DNA from: ASV31 sp965229765
Lineage (GTDB): Bacteria; Pseudomonadota; Alphaproteobacteria; Rhodobacterales; Rhodobacteraceae
Direction of reading: 5' to 3'
Assembly (NCBI GenBank): GCA_965229765.1
Contig: CBDDJT010000004.1
Location: forward strand, 682,001-746,000
DNA: 64,000 nucleotides
Shown: positions 26,462-35,801 of the stretch, piece after piece
Layout: every line of letters begins with the position of its first letter
How positions within the stretch are numbered: position 1 is the first letter of the stretch
Notes under the pieces: model-generated
Told to the model about the DNA's origin: nothing
The model's database searches: none
The model's input: the letters and a program-made list of their open reading frames with translations, nothing else
Position numbers and translations under genes: made by a program

Positions 26462-27120
26462 CCCGCCGGAAATCCTTGGCCCCGAGCGATGACAAGGCCC
26501 GCGAACAGGCCCGGATCGAGGCCGAAGCCCACAAGCCGCTGGACTGCGAGAAGGAAGAACGGTTCGTACAAGCCTATGCCGCCAGCTTCGATGGACCCGC
26601 CTCGGCGCGAGAGGCCGGGTATGGCAAGGAGGCCGAAGCGATCTGGAAGAAGCTTCTGGACTGCCTGAAGGTTCAGGCCCGCCTGCGCGCGCTGCAACAG
26701 AGCCCGACTGTCCCGCCGCAGACCGCGAGCGCGATGTTCGCCCGGTTCAAGGCAATGGCCTTTCCGGACTATTCCAACCTCTACGTCCAGGATCCGATCA
26801 CCGGGGACTGGCGGCTGGACCTGTCCCGCGCCACGCCCGACCAGTTGAGCGCGTTGAAGGTTCGCACGACGACGATGCGGCGCGGATCGGTCACGCAGAC
26901 CACCACGATCGTGGAAACCCCATCGCGCGACAGGGAACTGGATCTTGTCGCCCGGCGCATGGGCCTCAAGGTCGCCCTGCCTGCGGATGGCGATGGCGAC
27001 CCCTTTGGGCGCGCCATCGATCAGCTCCTTCGGGGCGGTGGCGGCACGTTTCCGATCAATGAGAATGATGATCCGGATTTCTTCTCCGACGGTCTCATCG
27101 ATGACGGGCCCCGGTCGTAA
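26458..27120 (+). CDS. Phage terminase small-subunit-like protein
   Basis: A 220-residue protein. The stretch EERFVQAYAASFDGPASARE-AGYGK is the helix-turn-helix of small terminase subunits (F-V-x-x-Y-x-x-x-x-N/D-x-x-x-A-A-x-x-A-G-Y). DYSNLYVQDPITGDWRLDLS and ATPDQLSALKVRTT resemble the segment that follows in this family. Small subunits recognise the phage packaging site. No large subunit, portal or capsid gene is present. It is therefore either a phage remnant or a satellite-type element. The last part is acidic and ends in a D/E-rich tail. Confidence 0.65.
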   Translation: MTRRKSLAPSDDKAREQARIEAEAHKPLDCEKEERFVQAYAASFDGPASAREAGYGKEAEAIWKKLLDCLKVQARLRALQQSPTVPPQTASAMFARFKAMAFPDYSNLYVQDPITGDWRLDLSRATPDQLSALKVRTTTMRRGSVTQTTTIVETPSRDRELDLVARRMGLKVALPADGDGDPFGRAIDQLLRGGGGTFPINENDDPDFFSDGLIDDGPRS

Positions 27121-27297
27121 ATGCAGAGGCGGGCGCTTTCGGCGGATCTTCGGTATCATTACACCAAGGGCGGGAGCCATGAGGCGCACGCACACCACAC
27201 GGCTGCATTTCCCGAAACGAACTTGCCGATCCCCCGATGGCCTTTCCCTTCCGGATCGCTATAACCGGCCCCGAAACAGTCTGTAGCAGGCCCGAAC

Positions 27298-28419
27298 ATG
27301 ACGAAACGCGCCCTTATCACCGGGATCACGGGACAGGACGGGTCCTACCTGGCGGAGTTCCTGCTCGCCAAGGGCTACGAGGTGCACGGGATCAAGCGGC
27401 GCACGTCGCTGTTCAATACCGAGCGGATCGACCACATCTACCAGGATCCGCACCATCCGAACCCCAAGCTGAAGCTGCATTACGGCGATCTGACCGACAG
27501 TTCGAACCTGACGCGCATCCTGTCAGAGGTGCGGCCGGACGAGGTCTACAACCTCGGCGCCCAGTCGCATGTGGCCGTCAGCTTCGAAAGCCCCGAATAC
27601 ACCGCCGACGTGGACGCCATCGGCACCCTGCGCCTACTGGAGGCGATCCGCTTTCTGGGGATGGAGACCACCGCGCGCTTCTACCAGGCCTCGACCAGCG
27701 AGCTTTACGGTCTGGTGCAGGAAACCCCGCAGACCGAGACGACGCCGTTTCACCCCCGCAGCCCCTACGCGGTGGCCAAGATGTATGCCTACTGGATCAC
27801 CGTGAACTACCGGGAGGCCTACGGGATCTATGCCTGCAACGGCATCCTCTTCAATCACGAGTCCCCCCGCCGCGGCGAAACCTTCGTCACCCGCAAGATC
27901 ACCCGCGGGCTGGCGAACATCGCGCAGGGGCTGGAGGACTGCCTTTACATGGGCAACATCGACGCGCTGCGCGACTGGGGCCATGCGAAGGATTACGTGC
28001 GGATGCAGTGGATGATGCTGCAACAGGACAGGGCAGAGGACTTCGTGATCGCCACCGGCAAGCAGTATTCGGTGCGCGAGTTCATCACCTGGGCCGCCGC
28101 CGACCTTGGGATCACGCTGGAGTTCGAGGGCGCCGGCACACAGGAAACCGCCTGCGTCGCCGCCATCACCGGCGACCTTGCCCCGGCGGTGAAGCCCGGC
28201 GACGTGATCCTGCGCATCGACCCGCGCTATTTCCGCCCGGCAGAGGTGGAAACGCTTCTGGGCGATCCGTCCAAGGCCAAGGCGAAACTCGGCTGGGAGC
28301 CCGAGATCACCGCGCGCGAGATGTGCGCCGAGATGGTCGCGGCGGACCTGCGCACCGCCCAGCGCCACGCCTTCCTGAAATCCCACGGCTACGACCTGCC
28401 CGTGGCGATCGAGGGCTGA
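27298..28419 (+). CDS. gmd: GDP-mannose 4,6-dehydratase
   Basis: A 373-residue short-chain dehydrogenase. NADP-binding motif [18 protein letters not shown] lies at the N-terminus. The family mark [17 protein letters not shown] follows. The catalytic region STSELYG and Y-x3-K in SPYAVAKMY (Tyr157, Lys161) are intact. [20 protein letters not shown] is diagnostic for Gmd. It turns GDP-D-mannose into GDP-4-keto-6-deoxymannose. The next gene makes GDP-L-fucose from that product. It starts after a 177-base gap behind the integrase island. Confidence 0.97.
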   Translation: MTKRALITGITGQDGSYLAEFLLAKGYEVHGIKRRTSLFNTERIDHIYQDPHHPNPKLKLHYGDLTDSSNLTRILSEVRPDEVYNLGAQSHVAVSFESPEYTADVDAIGTLRLLEAIRFLGMETTARFYQASTSELYGLVQETPQTETTPFHPRSPYAVAKMYAYWITVNYREAYGIYACNGILFNHESPRRGETFVTRKITRGLANIAQGLEDCLYMGNIDALRDWGHAKDYVRMQWMMLQQDRAEDFVIATGKQYSVREFITWAAADLGITLEFEGAGTQETACVAAITGDLAPAVKPGDVILRIDPRYFRPAEVETLLGDPSKAKAKLGWEPEITAREMCAEMVAADLRTAQRHAFLKSHGYDLPVAIEG

Positions 28420-28425
28420 GATCCC

Positions 28426-29394
28426 ATGCGCGTCTACCTCGCAGGGCATCGCGGCATGGTGGGCGGGGCGATCCTGCGCCGCCTGACCGCGCGGCAGGAA
28501 GCGGGTGAAGACCTTGATATCGTCACCCGCACCCATGCTCAGCTTGACCTGACCGACCAGGCGGCGGTGCGCGCCTTCATGGCCGACACGCGGCCCGACG
28601 TGGTGATCCTGGCCGCCGCCAAGGTGGGCGGCATCCATGCCAACAACAGCTTCCCGGCAGAGTTCATCCGCGACAACCTGATGATCGAGCTCAACGTCAT
28701 CCACGAGACGCACGCCGCCGGGGTGACGCGGCTTCTGCAACTGGGCTCGTCCTGCATCTACCCCAGGGAGGCGCCGCAGCCGATGGCCGAAGGCGCGCTT
28801 CTGACCGGCCCGCTGGAGCCGACGAACGAGCCCTATGCCATCGCCAAGATCGCGGGCATCAAGCTGTGTGAAAGCTACAACCGCCAGTATGGCACGGACT
28901 ATCGCAGCGTGATGCCGACCAACCTTTACGGCCCCGGCGACAACTTTCACCCCGAGAACAGCCATGTCCTGCCCGCGCTGATCCGGCGCTTCCACGAGGC
29001 CGCGCAAGAGGGCCGGGACGAGGTGACGATCTGGGGCACCGGCACGCCGCGGCGCGAGTTCCTGCATGTCGACGACATGGCCGAGGCCTCGCTTTTCGTG
29101 CTGGACCTGCCGCGAAAGGTCTATGACGCCAACACGCAGCCCATGCTCAGCCACATCAACGTGGGCAGCGGCACGGATATTTCGATCCTCGACCTGGCGC
29201 GGACGGTGGCGCGGATCACCGGATATTCCGGCCGGATTGCCACGGATTCGACAAAACCCGATGGCACCATGCGCAAACTGATGGATGTCTCGCGGCTGTC
29301 GGCGATGGGCTGGACCGCGCGCATCCCGCTGGAACAGGGGATCGCGGAAACCTACCGCTGGTTCCTCGACAACAAGACCGCGTTGCGCGGCTGA
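28426..29394 (+). CDS. fcl: GDP-L-fucose synthase
   Basis: A 322-residue epimerase/reductase. It has the NADP motif [45 protein letters not shown] and the catalytic Tyr137-Lys141 in [22 protein letters not shown] near the middle is also family-typical. The enzyme epimerises C3 and C5 of GDP-4-keto-6-deoxymannose and reduces it to GDP-L-fucose. It follows gmd by six bases. The product is the donor for the GT11 fucosyltransferase encoded further on. Confidence 0.96.
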   Translation: MRVYLAGHRGMVGGAILRRLTARQEAGEDLDIVTRTHAQLDLTDQAAVRAFMADTRPDVVILAAAKVGGIHANNSFPAEFIRDNLMIELNVIHETHAAGVTRLLQLGSSCIYPREAPQPMAEGALLTGPLEPTNEPYAIAKIAGIKLCESYNRQYGTDYRSVMPTNLYGPGDNFHPENSHVLPALIRRFHEAAQEGRDEVTIWGTGTPRREFLHVDDMAEASLFVLDLPRKVYDANTQPMLSHINVGSGTDISILDLARTVARITGYSGRIATDSTKPDGTMRKLMDVSRLSAMGWTARIPLEQGIAETYRWFLDNKTALRG

Positions 29395-29408
29395 GCAGGA
29401 CGACGACG

Positions 29409-30845
29409 ATGGCAGACACCCCCCTCATTCACCCGGTTCTGCTGTGTGGCGGGTCCGGCACGCGGCTCTGGCCCCTGTCGCGCAAGTCCTACCCAAAGCA
29501 GTTCACGCGCCTGATGGGCGATGAAAGCCTGTTTCAGGCCTCGGCCCGACGCCTTTCGGGGACGGGATACGCGCCGCCCGTGGCCGTCACCGGCGATCCG
29601 TTCCGCTTCATCGTGGTGGAACAGCTGGCCGCGCTGGAACAGGCGCCCGGCGCCATCCTGATCGAGCCCGAGGGGCGCAACACCGCCCCCGCCGTGCTGG
29701 CCGCCGCCCTGCATCTGGCGCGCACCGACCCCGATGCGCTGATGCTGGTCGCACCGTCCGACCACGTGATCCCCGATGCCGCGGGCTTTCGCGCCAGCGT
29801 CGCCGCCGCCGCGCCGCGGGCGCTGGCGGGCGACATGGTGACCTTCGGCATCACCCCCGACCGGCCAGAGACCGGCTATGGCTACCTGGAACTGGCCAAA
29901 GGCGCCGATCCGACTGCCGACGCGCCCCAGCCGCTTGCCCGCTTCATCGAGAAACCCGACGCCGACCGTGCCGCGCAGATGATCGCGGCGGGCCGCTTCC
30001 TGTGGAACGCGGGGATCTTTCTCTTCACCGCCGCCACCATCCGCGACGCCTATGCCGCTCACGCGCCCGCCATCCTGGCCGGTGTGACTGCCGCGCTCGA
30101 CGGCGCGCAGACCGACCTCGGGTTCACACGCCTCGCCGCCGGCCCATGGGCTGCGCTTGATGACATCTCGATCGACTATGCCATCATGGAAAAGGCGTCG
30201 AACCTTGCCGTCATGCCCTTTACCGGGCGCTGGTCGGACCTTGGCGGCTGGGACGCCGTGCGGCGCGAGGCCGGGCCCGACGACAACGGCAACGTCTGTT
30301 CCGACCATGCCACCGCACTCGACTGTACCGGAACGCTTCTGCGCTCGGAGAACCCCGATCAGGAACTGGTGGGCATCGGCCTGACCGACATCGTCGCGGT
30401 GGCCATGCCCGACGCGGTGCTGGTGGCCCACGCGTCAGAGGCACAGCGCGTCAAGGACGCCGTCGCCGCGCTCAAGGCGCAGGGGCGGCCACAGGCGGTG
30501 CAACTGCCCGTCGATTACCGCCCCTGGGGCTGGTTCGAAAGCCTCGTGATTGGCGAAAGGTTTCAGGTCAAGCGCATCCATGTGAACCCCGGCGCCGCGC
30601 TGTCCCTGCAATCGCACCACCACCGGTCCGAACACTGGATCGTGGTCGAGGGCACGGCCCGTGTCACCGTCGACGACGACGTGCGCCTGATCTCGGAAAA
30701 CGAATCGGTCTACATCCCGCTGGGCGCTGTCCACCGGATGGAAAACCCCGGCAAGATCCCGATGGTGCTGATCGAGGTGCAGACAGGCACCTACCTCGGC
30801 GAAGACGACATCATCCGGTATGAGGATGTCTACGCCCGAAGCTGA
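29409..30845 (+). CDS. manC: Mannose-1-phosphate guanylyltransferase / mannose-6-phosphate isomerase
   Basis: A 478-residue type II enzyme of the ManC/AlgA/XanB family. The N-terminal nucleotidyltransferase has VLLCGGSGTRLWPLSRKSYP and the mannose-binding part FIEKPDADRA. The C-terminal cupin (phosphomannose isomerase type II) has PGAALSLQSHHHRSEHWIVV and VYIPLGAVHRMENP. It makes GDP-mannose from mannose-1-phosphate and GTP, feeding gmd. The phosphomannomutase that would precede it (ManB) is not in the window, so mannose-1-phosphate must be made elsewhere. Confidence 0.95.
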   Translation: MADTPLIHPVLLCGGSGTRLWPLSRKSYPKQFTRLMGDESLFQASARRLSGTGYAPPVAVTGDPFRFIVVEQLAALEQAPGAILIEPEGRNTAPAVLAAALHLARTDPDALMLVAPSDHVIPDAAGFRASVAAAAPRALAGDMVTFGITPDRPETGYGYLELAKGADPTADAPQPLARFIEKPDADRAAQMIAAGRFLWNAGIFLFTAATIRDAYAAHAPAILAGVTAALDGAQTDLGFTRLAAGPWAALDDISIDYAIMEKASNLAVMPFTGRWSDLGGWDAVRREAGPDDNGNVCSDHATALDCTGTLLRSENPDQELVGIGLTDIVAVAMPDAVLVAHASEAQRVKDAVAALKAQGRPQAVQLPVDYRPWGWFESLVIGERFQVKRIHVNPGAALSLQSHHHRSEHWIVVEGTARVTVDDDVRLISENESVYIPLGAVHRMENPGKIPMVLIEVQTGTYLGEDDIIRYEDVYARS

Positions 30846-30983
30846 GCCCGCCGTACCAGCCGCCCCCGATACTGGCTGGTCCTTGCCGGTCGTGGATCCA
30901 GACCCTTGACCTTTGCCGGTGGGCTTGGCACCTGCGTGGGGCTTGGCGCCGGTTTCGGCGGCAAGCGGTGAAGGAGTTTCCGG

Positions 30984-32180
30984 TTGTCCGGCGTCGCGTC
31001 ACATTCCGACACATTTACAGGCCGGGCCGTCCCGGTCGTTGCCTCTGCCGCGTTCGTCCTTGCCTACACGGCCTCTGGCGCAACCCTGGCGCATCTTTTC
31101 CTGTCGCTGGTCGGGATATGGGGGCTGCGCACCCGCCCCGCAGATCCGGCGCTTGTGCGCATCGGGGTCTGGTTCATCGGCCTCTACGCCCTTGTCGTGG
31201 CCATCGACTATGTAAACGGTGATTTCTCGGAAAGCACAGAGACGACTGTCGCCGCCTACCTGCCGCTACTGGGTATCTTGCCCGCGGCGGCGGTCATGGC
31301 GCGGGCCGGCGTGCCCGGCCCCTCGCTCGACCGGGTGCTGGCCGGCAGCATTGCGCTGAGCGCCGTCCTGAACGGCATCCTCTTTCTTCAGGCGGATTTT
31401 CCCCGCGCCGGCGGCCTTGGCATCAGCCCTATCGTCTTTGGTTTCGTGATCCTGTCCTGGGCCATGCTGGCCCTTGCCCGGGCGCTGGAGGACTGGCCGT
31501 GCCGGGCCTGGCTGTTCGGCCCGGTCGTGCTGTCCTTCCTGCCCATGGCGCTGACGGGCACGCGGATGGTGGTGATCTGCGCGCTGATCGGCTTTGCCAT
31601 CATCCTTTCCCATTGGGTGATCCGGGGCCGGCGCTGGGTCCTGCTCCTGCCCTTCGGCACGGGGCTGGTCCTGTTGGCCGCGCTGGCCGGGTATGCCTTC
31701 CGGTTCCGCTGGCAGGTGCTGAAGAACCACGCCCAGATCTTCATCGAGACCGGAGAGCTTGTGCCGGGCTCTTTTGGTGCCCGGGTCGAGATGCTGCGCC
31801 TCGGGATCGACGCCTTTCGCGGTGCCCCGTTGATCGGCCATGGCCGCAGCAACCAGATCGCCGCCGCGCTGGAACAGGCGACGCCAGGCTCGGTGGACCT
31901 CAGCCAACAGAACACGCTGCACAACGACTACCTCGTGCACATGGTCAGCTTCGGGGTGTTCGGGCTGGCGTTCATGCTGACCTTCCTTGGTCTGCTGGTC
32001 TGGATCTCGCGCGGGATCGCCGATCCGGCGCTGCGGTCCTTCGGGCTGGCGTGGACGGCGATGCTGGCAGTCTTCATGCTGTCCAACATCGCCTTCAATT
32101 CCGGCCCGATGAGCGGCACGGTCTGCTTCATCGCCGCACTTCTTCTGGCCGCCCGCTTCCGCCCGGCAACGCCCGCATGA
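30984..32180 (+). CDS. O-antigen ligase / Wzy-type polymerase family protein
   Basis: A 398-residue membrane protein. It starts at TTG with AAGGAG seven bases upstream, and no ATG fits. It has about ten to twelve hydrophobic helices. The large periplasmic loop follows ETGELVPGSFGARVEMLRLG and contains LIGHGRSN and the conserved Gln-Gln-His-Asn region QQNTLHNDYLVHMVSFGVFG. This is the Wzy_C (WaaL/Wzy) signature. Such proteins polymerise repeat units or ligate the polymer to a carrier. Its neighbours make and transfer fucose. It overlaps the next start by four bases. Confidence 0.86.
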   Translation: MSGVASHSDTFTGRAVPVVASAAFVLAYTASGATLAHLFLSLVGIWGLRTRPADPALVRIGVWFIGLYALVVAIDYVNGDFSESTETTVAAYLPLLGILPAAAVMARAGVPGPSLDRVLAGSIALSAVLNGILFLQADFPRAGGLGISPIVFGFVILSWAMLALARALEDWPCRAWLFGPVVLSFLPMALTGTRMVVICALIGFAIILSHWVIRGRRWVLLLPFGTGLVLLAALAGYAFRFRWQVLKNHAQIFIETGELVPGSFGARVEMLRLGIDAFRGAPLIGHGRSNQIAAALEQATPGSVDLSQQNTLHNDYLVHMVSFGVFGLAFMLTFLGLLVWISRGIADPALRSFGLAWTAMLAVFMLSNIAFNSGPMSGTVCFIAALLLAARFRPATPA

Positions 32181-33043
32181 TCGTCAGCCGAATCGCCGGC
32201 GGGCTGGGCAACCAGCTGTTTCAGTATGCCGCCGGTCGCGCGCTGGCGCTGCACCACGGCACGCCCCTTGCCCTCGACACCCGGCACTATGGCCACGACA
32301 GATCGCGCCGCTTCCTGCTCGATGCCTTCCGGATCGAGGTTGCGCAGAACGCGCCCCTGCCGCCGCTCTGGCCAGGGTCGCCCCTGCGCCACCTTGTCTG
32401 GCGGGCGCTGGGCACCGGGCCGCGCCTTGTCCGCGAACGCCAGCCCGCCTTTCAGCCGGGCCTGACAAACCTTGGCGGCAACCTTTATCTGGACGGCTAC
32501 TGGCAGTCGGAACGCTATTTCGCCGCCATCGCCGACACCTTGCGCGACGACCTGACGCCGCGCGCGCCCCTGTCGGACGCGGCAAGCGCGCTTCTCGACC
32601 AGATCGCCGCCGTGCCGTCCGTGTCGCTGCACATCCGCCGGGGCGACTACGTGCTCGATCCCAACACGAAACAGCCGCTGGGCACCTGTTCGCTGGACTA
32701 CTACGCGCGCGCCGCCGCCCGCGTGGCGGAACGCACCGCCACCGACCCGGTGATCTTTGCCTTCTCCGATGAACCCGACTGGGTGCGCGACAACCTGCAC
32801 CTGCCCTTCGAGACCCGCGTGATCGAACACCAAGGCGCCGATGATCCGGTCGAGGACCTGTGGCTGATGAAATCCTGCCGCCACCACGTCATCGCCAATT
32901 CCAGCTTCTCATGGTGGGGCGCCTGGCTGAACGCCGCGCCGGACAAGACCGTGATCGCGCCGGCCAAGTGGTTTCCGCAACCCGGCAAGTCCAATCCCGA
33001 CATCCTGCCCCCGGGCTGGATCGCGATCGACGGCGGGGTCTGA
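32177..33043 (+). CDS. Alpha-1,2-fucosyltransferase (GT11 family)
   Basis: A 288-residue transferase. The N-terminal MIVSRIAGGLGNQLFQYAAG and the motif HIRRGDY near residue 151 define family GT11, where the HxRRGDY segment binds GDP-fucose. A third block, IANSSFSWWGAWLN, is also typical. The enzyme moves L-fucose from GDP-L-fucose in alpha-1,2 linkage in the cytoplasm. It overlaps the ligase stop. Together with gmd, fcl and manC the set strongly suggests a fucose-containing repeat unit. Confidence 0.93.
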   Translation: MIVSRIAGGLGNQLFQYAAGRALALHHGTPLALDTRHYGHDRSRRFLLDAFRIEVAQNAPLPPLWPGSPLRHLVWRALGTGPRLVRERQPAFQPGLTNLGGNLYLDGYWQSERYFAAIADTLRDDLTPRAPLSDAASALLDQIAAVPSVSLHIRRGDYVLDPNTKQPLGTCSLDYYARAAARVAERTATDPVIFAFSDEPDWVRDNLHLPFETRVIEHQGADDPVEDLWLMKSCRHHVIANSSFSWWGAWLNAAPDKTVIAPAKWFPQPGKSNPDILPPGWIAIDGGV

Positions 33044-33050
33044 CGTCCGT

Positions 33051-33902
33051 TCAGGCGATCCGCCCGAACGTGCCCTTGTCGCGCAGCGCCTCGACCGACG
33101 CGCGGTCCAGCTTGCCGATCTCTTCGCGCCGGTCGCGGTTGCGGTTGGGCCAGAGATAGAACCACAGGTTCCGGGTGATCCTGGGGTGCCACAGATGCAC
33201 CACCGGAAAGCCGTCGACCCGCACGCGGGGATAGCCGAACAGCGCCGCGCGCGCCGCGATCTCCTCGTCCTCGTAGCCCCAGGTGACGAAGTCCTCGTTG
33301 TAGCCGCCAAACGCGTGCAGCGCGGCGCGCTCATAGAACACCACGCCGCCCACGGAATTGCTGTTCACCAGCTTCAGGTCACGGGCGCGGGGACGGGTGC
33401 CGCCGCCCATCGCCACGCGGTACCAGTCCATCACCTCGGGCGTGGGGTCATCCATCTTCACCAGCGCCTGCCGCGACCGCCCGCGCAGGTCGTGGAACCG
33501 CCCGTCGAAGGGCAGGACCATGCCCTTGCCCCGGGCAAGCGCCCCAAGCGCCGCGGCCACGCCGCCGGGATGCGGGATCACGTCGGTGTCCCAGGTGGCA
33601 ACATAGGGCCGGTCCGTCAGCTGAAAGAACCCTTCGTTCAAAAGGCGCGTGCGGTGAAACTTTCCGTCGTTCGGACGGGCGTGCCAGGTGACGCCCGGCA
33701 GGTCGCCCAGGGCCCCGGCCTCGGGTGCGGGGGCGTCCTCGATCACATGGACGTCCAGCCCGTCGTACATCCGGCCCAGACAGCGCAGCATCGCCTCAAG
33801 GTTCTCGCGCCGCTCGCGGCTGTCGAACCGGCAGGCGATCACGATGCCCAGATCGTGCAGGGCCACGCGGGGTGGCAGAGTGGCGGAAGACGGCGCGTTC
33901 AT
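33051..33902 (-). CDS. GT2-like glycosyltransferase with galactosyltransferase-type domain
   Basis: A 283-residue protein on the strand opposite its neighbours. GIVIACRFDSRERRENLEAM opens a GT-A fold. YVATWDTDVIPHPGGV holds the D-x-D metal-binding motif. NSVGGVVFYERAALHAFGGY-NEDF and TWGYEDEEIAARA correspond to the C-terminal region of galactosyltransferase-type (GT7-like) enzymes, where the W-G-x-E-D-E-x motif binds the acceptor. AAGGAA precedes the ATG. It likely adds one hexose to the glycan. Linkage unknown. Confidence 0.78.
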   Translation of the reverse strand: MNAPSSATLPPRVALHDLGIVIACRFDSRERRENLEAMLRCLGRMYDGLDVHVIEDAPAPEAGALGDLPGVTWHARPNDGKFHRTRLLNEGFFQLTDRPYVATWDTDVIPHPGGVAAALGALARGKGMVLPFDGRFHDLRGRSRQALVKMDDPTPEVMDWYRVAMGGGTRPRARDLKLVNSNSVGGVVFYERAALHAFGGYNEDFVTWGYEDEEIAARAALFGYPRVRVDGFPVVHLWHPRITRNLWFYLWPNRNRDRREEIGKLDRASVEALRDKGTFGRIA

Positions 33903-33998
33903 CGCGGCTTTCCTTGCATAACCGGGGACGGAAAGCTAGGCACGCCCCGCAAGAGGAACCGCAGCGCCGGTTCACAGCGCAAGGGCACCACCCGGCCG

Positions 33999-35798
33999 AT
34001 GACGAACCCGACACCCCAGACCGGCACGGCCGATGACCGGATCGATACGCCCGCCATCGCGCTGCGCGAAAAGCTGGCGACGCTCTTTGCCGAAATCCGT
34101 GTGCAAAGGCGCGATTTCCTGTTGGGCCTTGCCGCCACCTTCGTGTCGGCGGGCGTGTCGCTGTTGATCCCGGGACGTGCCCAGAACCTTATCGCCGAAA
34201 CCCTTCCGAAAGGAGAGGTCGCGCCGGTCGCCGCCCAGCTTGGCCTCATCCTGCTGATCGCAGGGCTCGGCACCGGGTTCAGTTCGCTGCGCCGCTACCT
34301 GATGGAGCGTGTGACAAACACCGTCACCACCGATATGCGCCGCCGCCTGTTTCACCACGTCCTGTCGGTGCCGCCGCGCGGGCTTCAGGACGCCGAAAGC
34401 GGGCAGATCCTGTCGACATTCTCCTATGACCTTCAGGTCTTCAGCGACAGTTTCAAGAACCTGGTGTCGGTCGTCATACCCTCGGCCATCTTCGTGGTGA
34501 TCTACGCCGCCGCCGCGCTGTACTACAGCGTCGCCCTTTTTGCGGTGCTGATCTTCCTGTTCCTGCCGATGGTGCTGGCGATGGACCGGCTGGTGCGCCG
34601 CATCCACCAGGCCGCGAACGAGGCGCAGGGCCGCCTGTCCTCGCTGGTGGGCGAACTGGACGAAACGCTCGCCGGCACGAAAGAGATAAAGCTCTTCGGC
34701 ATGCAGCCGCGCGTCCTTGCGCGCTTTGACGACCAGAACGCGCGCACCCGCCGCGTGATCCTGCGCCGCGACAAGCTGGGCACCTTCCTGCCCTTCGTCA
34801 TTTCCATGACGGCGGCCTTCGGGATCGCCGGGCTGATCCTGATCTCGGTCTTCCTGCTGGATCGTGGCTGGCTCGATGTCGGCGGGCTGACGGGCTTCAT
34901 CGTCTGCGTCGGCCTGCTGTACGGACCGCTTCAGGATCTCAGCAATTCCTTCGGGCAAAGCCTGCAACTCTTTGCCGTGCTCTCGCGCATCCGCGCGATC
35001 ATGACACTCGCGCCAGAGGATGACCGCGCCGCGGGCACCACCGCGCCGCCCACGCGGGCCGACGTGACGTTCGAGAATGTCAGCTTCGGCTACGGGCGCG
35101 AAACCCGCCAGATCCACGACCTGACGCTCTCGATCGCCGCAGGTGAGAAGGTGGCGCTGGTCGGTCCCAGCGGCGCGGGCAAGTCGACCCTGCTGGAATT
35201 GCTGCCCCGGTTCCTGGAAACCGACGGCGGCCGCATCCTGATCGGTGGCACCGACATCTCCACTCTGGCGCTGTCGGACCTGCGCGCCCGGATCGGGCTG
35301 GTGCAGCAGGTGCCGTTCCTGTTTCGCGGCACCCTGCGCGAAAACCTGTCCGTGGGCGCGCCCGGCGTCGATGACGCCCGCCTTGACGAGGTGACGCGCA
35401 TGGCCCGGCTGGACGGCGTGGTGGCCGCCCTGCCCGAAGGCTACGACACCATGATCGAGCAGGGCGGCGCGAACCTGTCGGTGGGCCAGCGTCAGCGCAT
35501 CGCCATCGCCCGCGTCCTGCTCAAGAACCCGCCGCTTCTCCTGCTCGACGAACCCACCTCGGCGCTCGACAGCGAATCCGAACGGTTCGTCAGCGACGCC
35601 ATCAACCGCGCCTCGGAAGGGCGCACGACGATCATCGTCGCGCACCGCCTGTCCACCATCCGCGACGTGGACCGCGTCGTGGTGATGGAGGCCGGGCGCA
35701 TCGCCGAACAGGGCACCCACGCCGATCTTCTGGCCCGCGACGGCGCCTTCGCACGGCTCTGGCAGGCCGGCGATCTTGCAGACCACGGGACAGGATAG
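33999..35798 (+). CDS. ABC exporter, ATPase fused to membrane domain (MsbA-like)
   Basis: A 599-residue half-transporter. The ATG at 33999 was chosen because the frame upstream is antisense to the neighbouring transferase and not plausible. Six membrane helices are expected in residues about 35-335 (for example LGLAATFVSAGVSLLIPG). The nucleotide-binding domain has Walker A GPSGAGKST near residue 390, the signature LSVGQRQR near 493 and Walker B LLLLDEPTSALD near 513. The family exports lipids or lipid-linked oligosaccharides. As no Wzx is seen in the window, it could flip the repeat unit, which is only an inference. Confidence 0.88.
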   Translation: MTNPTPQTGTADDRIDTPAIALREKLATLFAEIRVQRRDFLLGLAATFVSAGVSLLIPGRAQNLIAETLPKGEVAPVAAQLGLILLIAGLGTGFSSLRRYLMERVTNTVTTDMRRRLFHHVLSVPPRGLQDAESGQILSTFSYDLQVFSDSFKNLVSVVIPSAIFVVIYAAAALYYSVALFAVLIFLFLPMVLAMDRLVRRIHQAANEAQGRLSSLVGELDETLAGTKEIKLFGMQPRVLARFDDQNARTRRVILRRDKLGTFLPFVISMTAAFGIAGLILISVFLLDRGWLDVGGLTGFIVCVGLLYGPLQDLSNSFGQSLQLFAVLSRIRAIMTLAPEDDRAAGTTAPPTRADVTFENVSFGYGRETRQIHDLTLSIAAGEKVALVGPSGAGKSTLLELLPRFLETDGGRILIGGTDISTLALSDLRARIGLVQQVPFLFRGTLRENLSVGAPGVDDARLDEVTRMARLDGVVAALPEGYDTMIEQGGANLSVGQRQRIAIARVLLKNPPLLLLDEPTSALDSESERFVSDAINRASEGRTTIIVAHRLSTIRDVDRVVVMEAGRIAEQGTHADLLARDGAFARLWQAGDLADHGTG

Positions 35799-35801
35799 GA
35801 C

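Noticed and set aside
24060..27297. Direct att repeats flanking the integrase island
   Set aside because: I compared both edges by eye and found no shared stretch long enough to be convincing. A computed comparison with an island-free relative would be needed.
31499..32176. Long N-terminal extension of the fucosyltransferase
   Set aside because: This part is the ligase gene read in another frame. The GT11 start MIVSRIAGGLGNQ with ATGA overlap is convincing.
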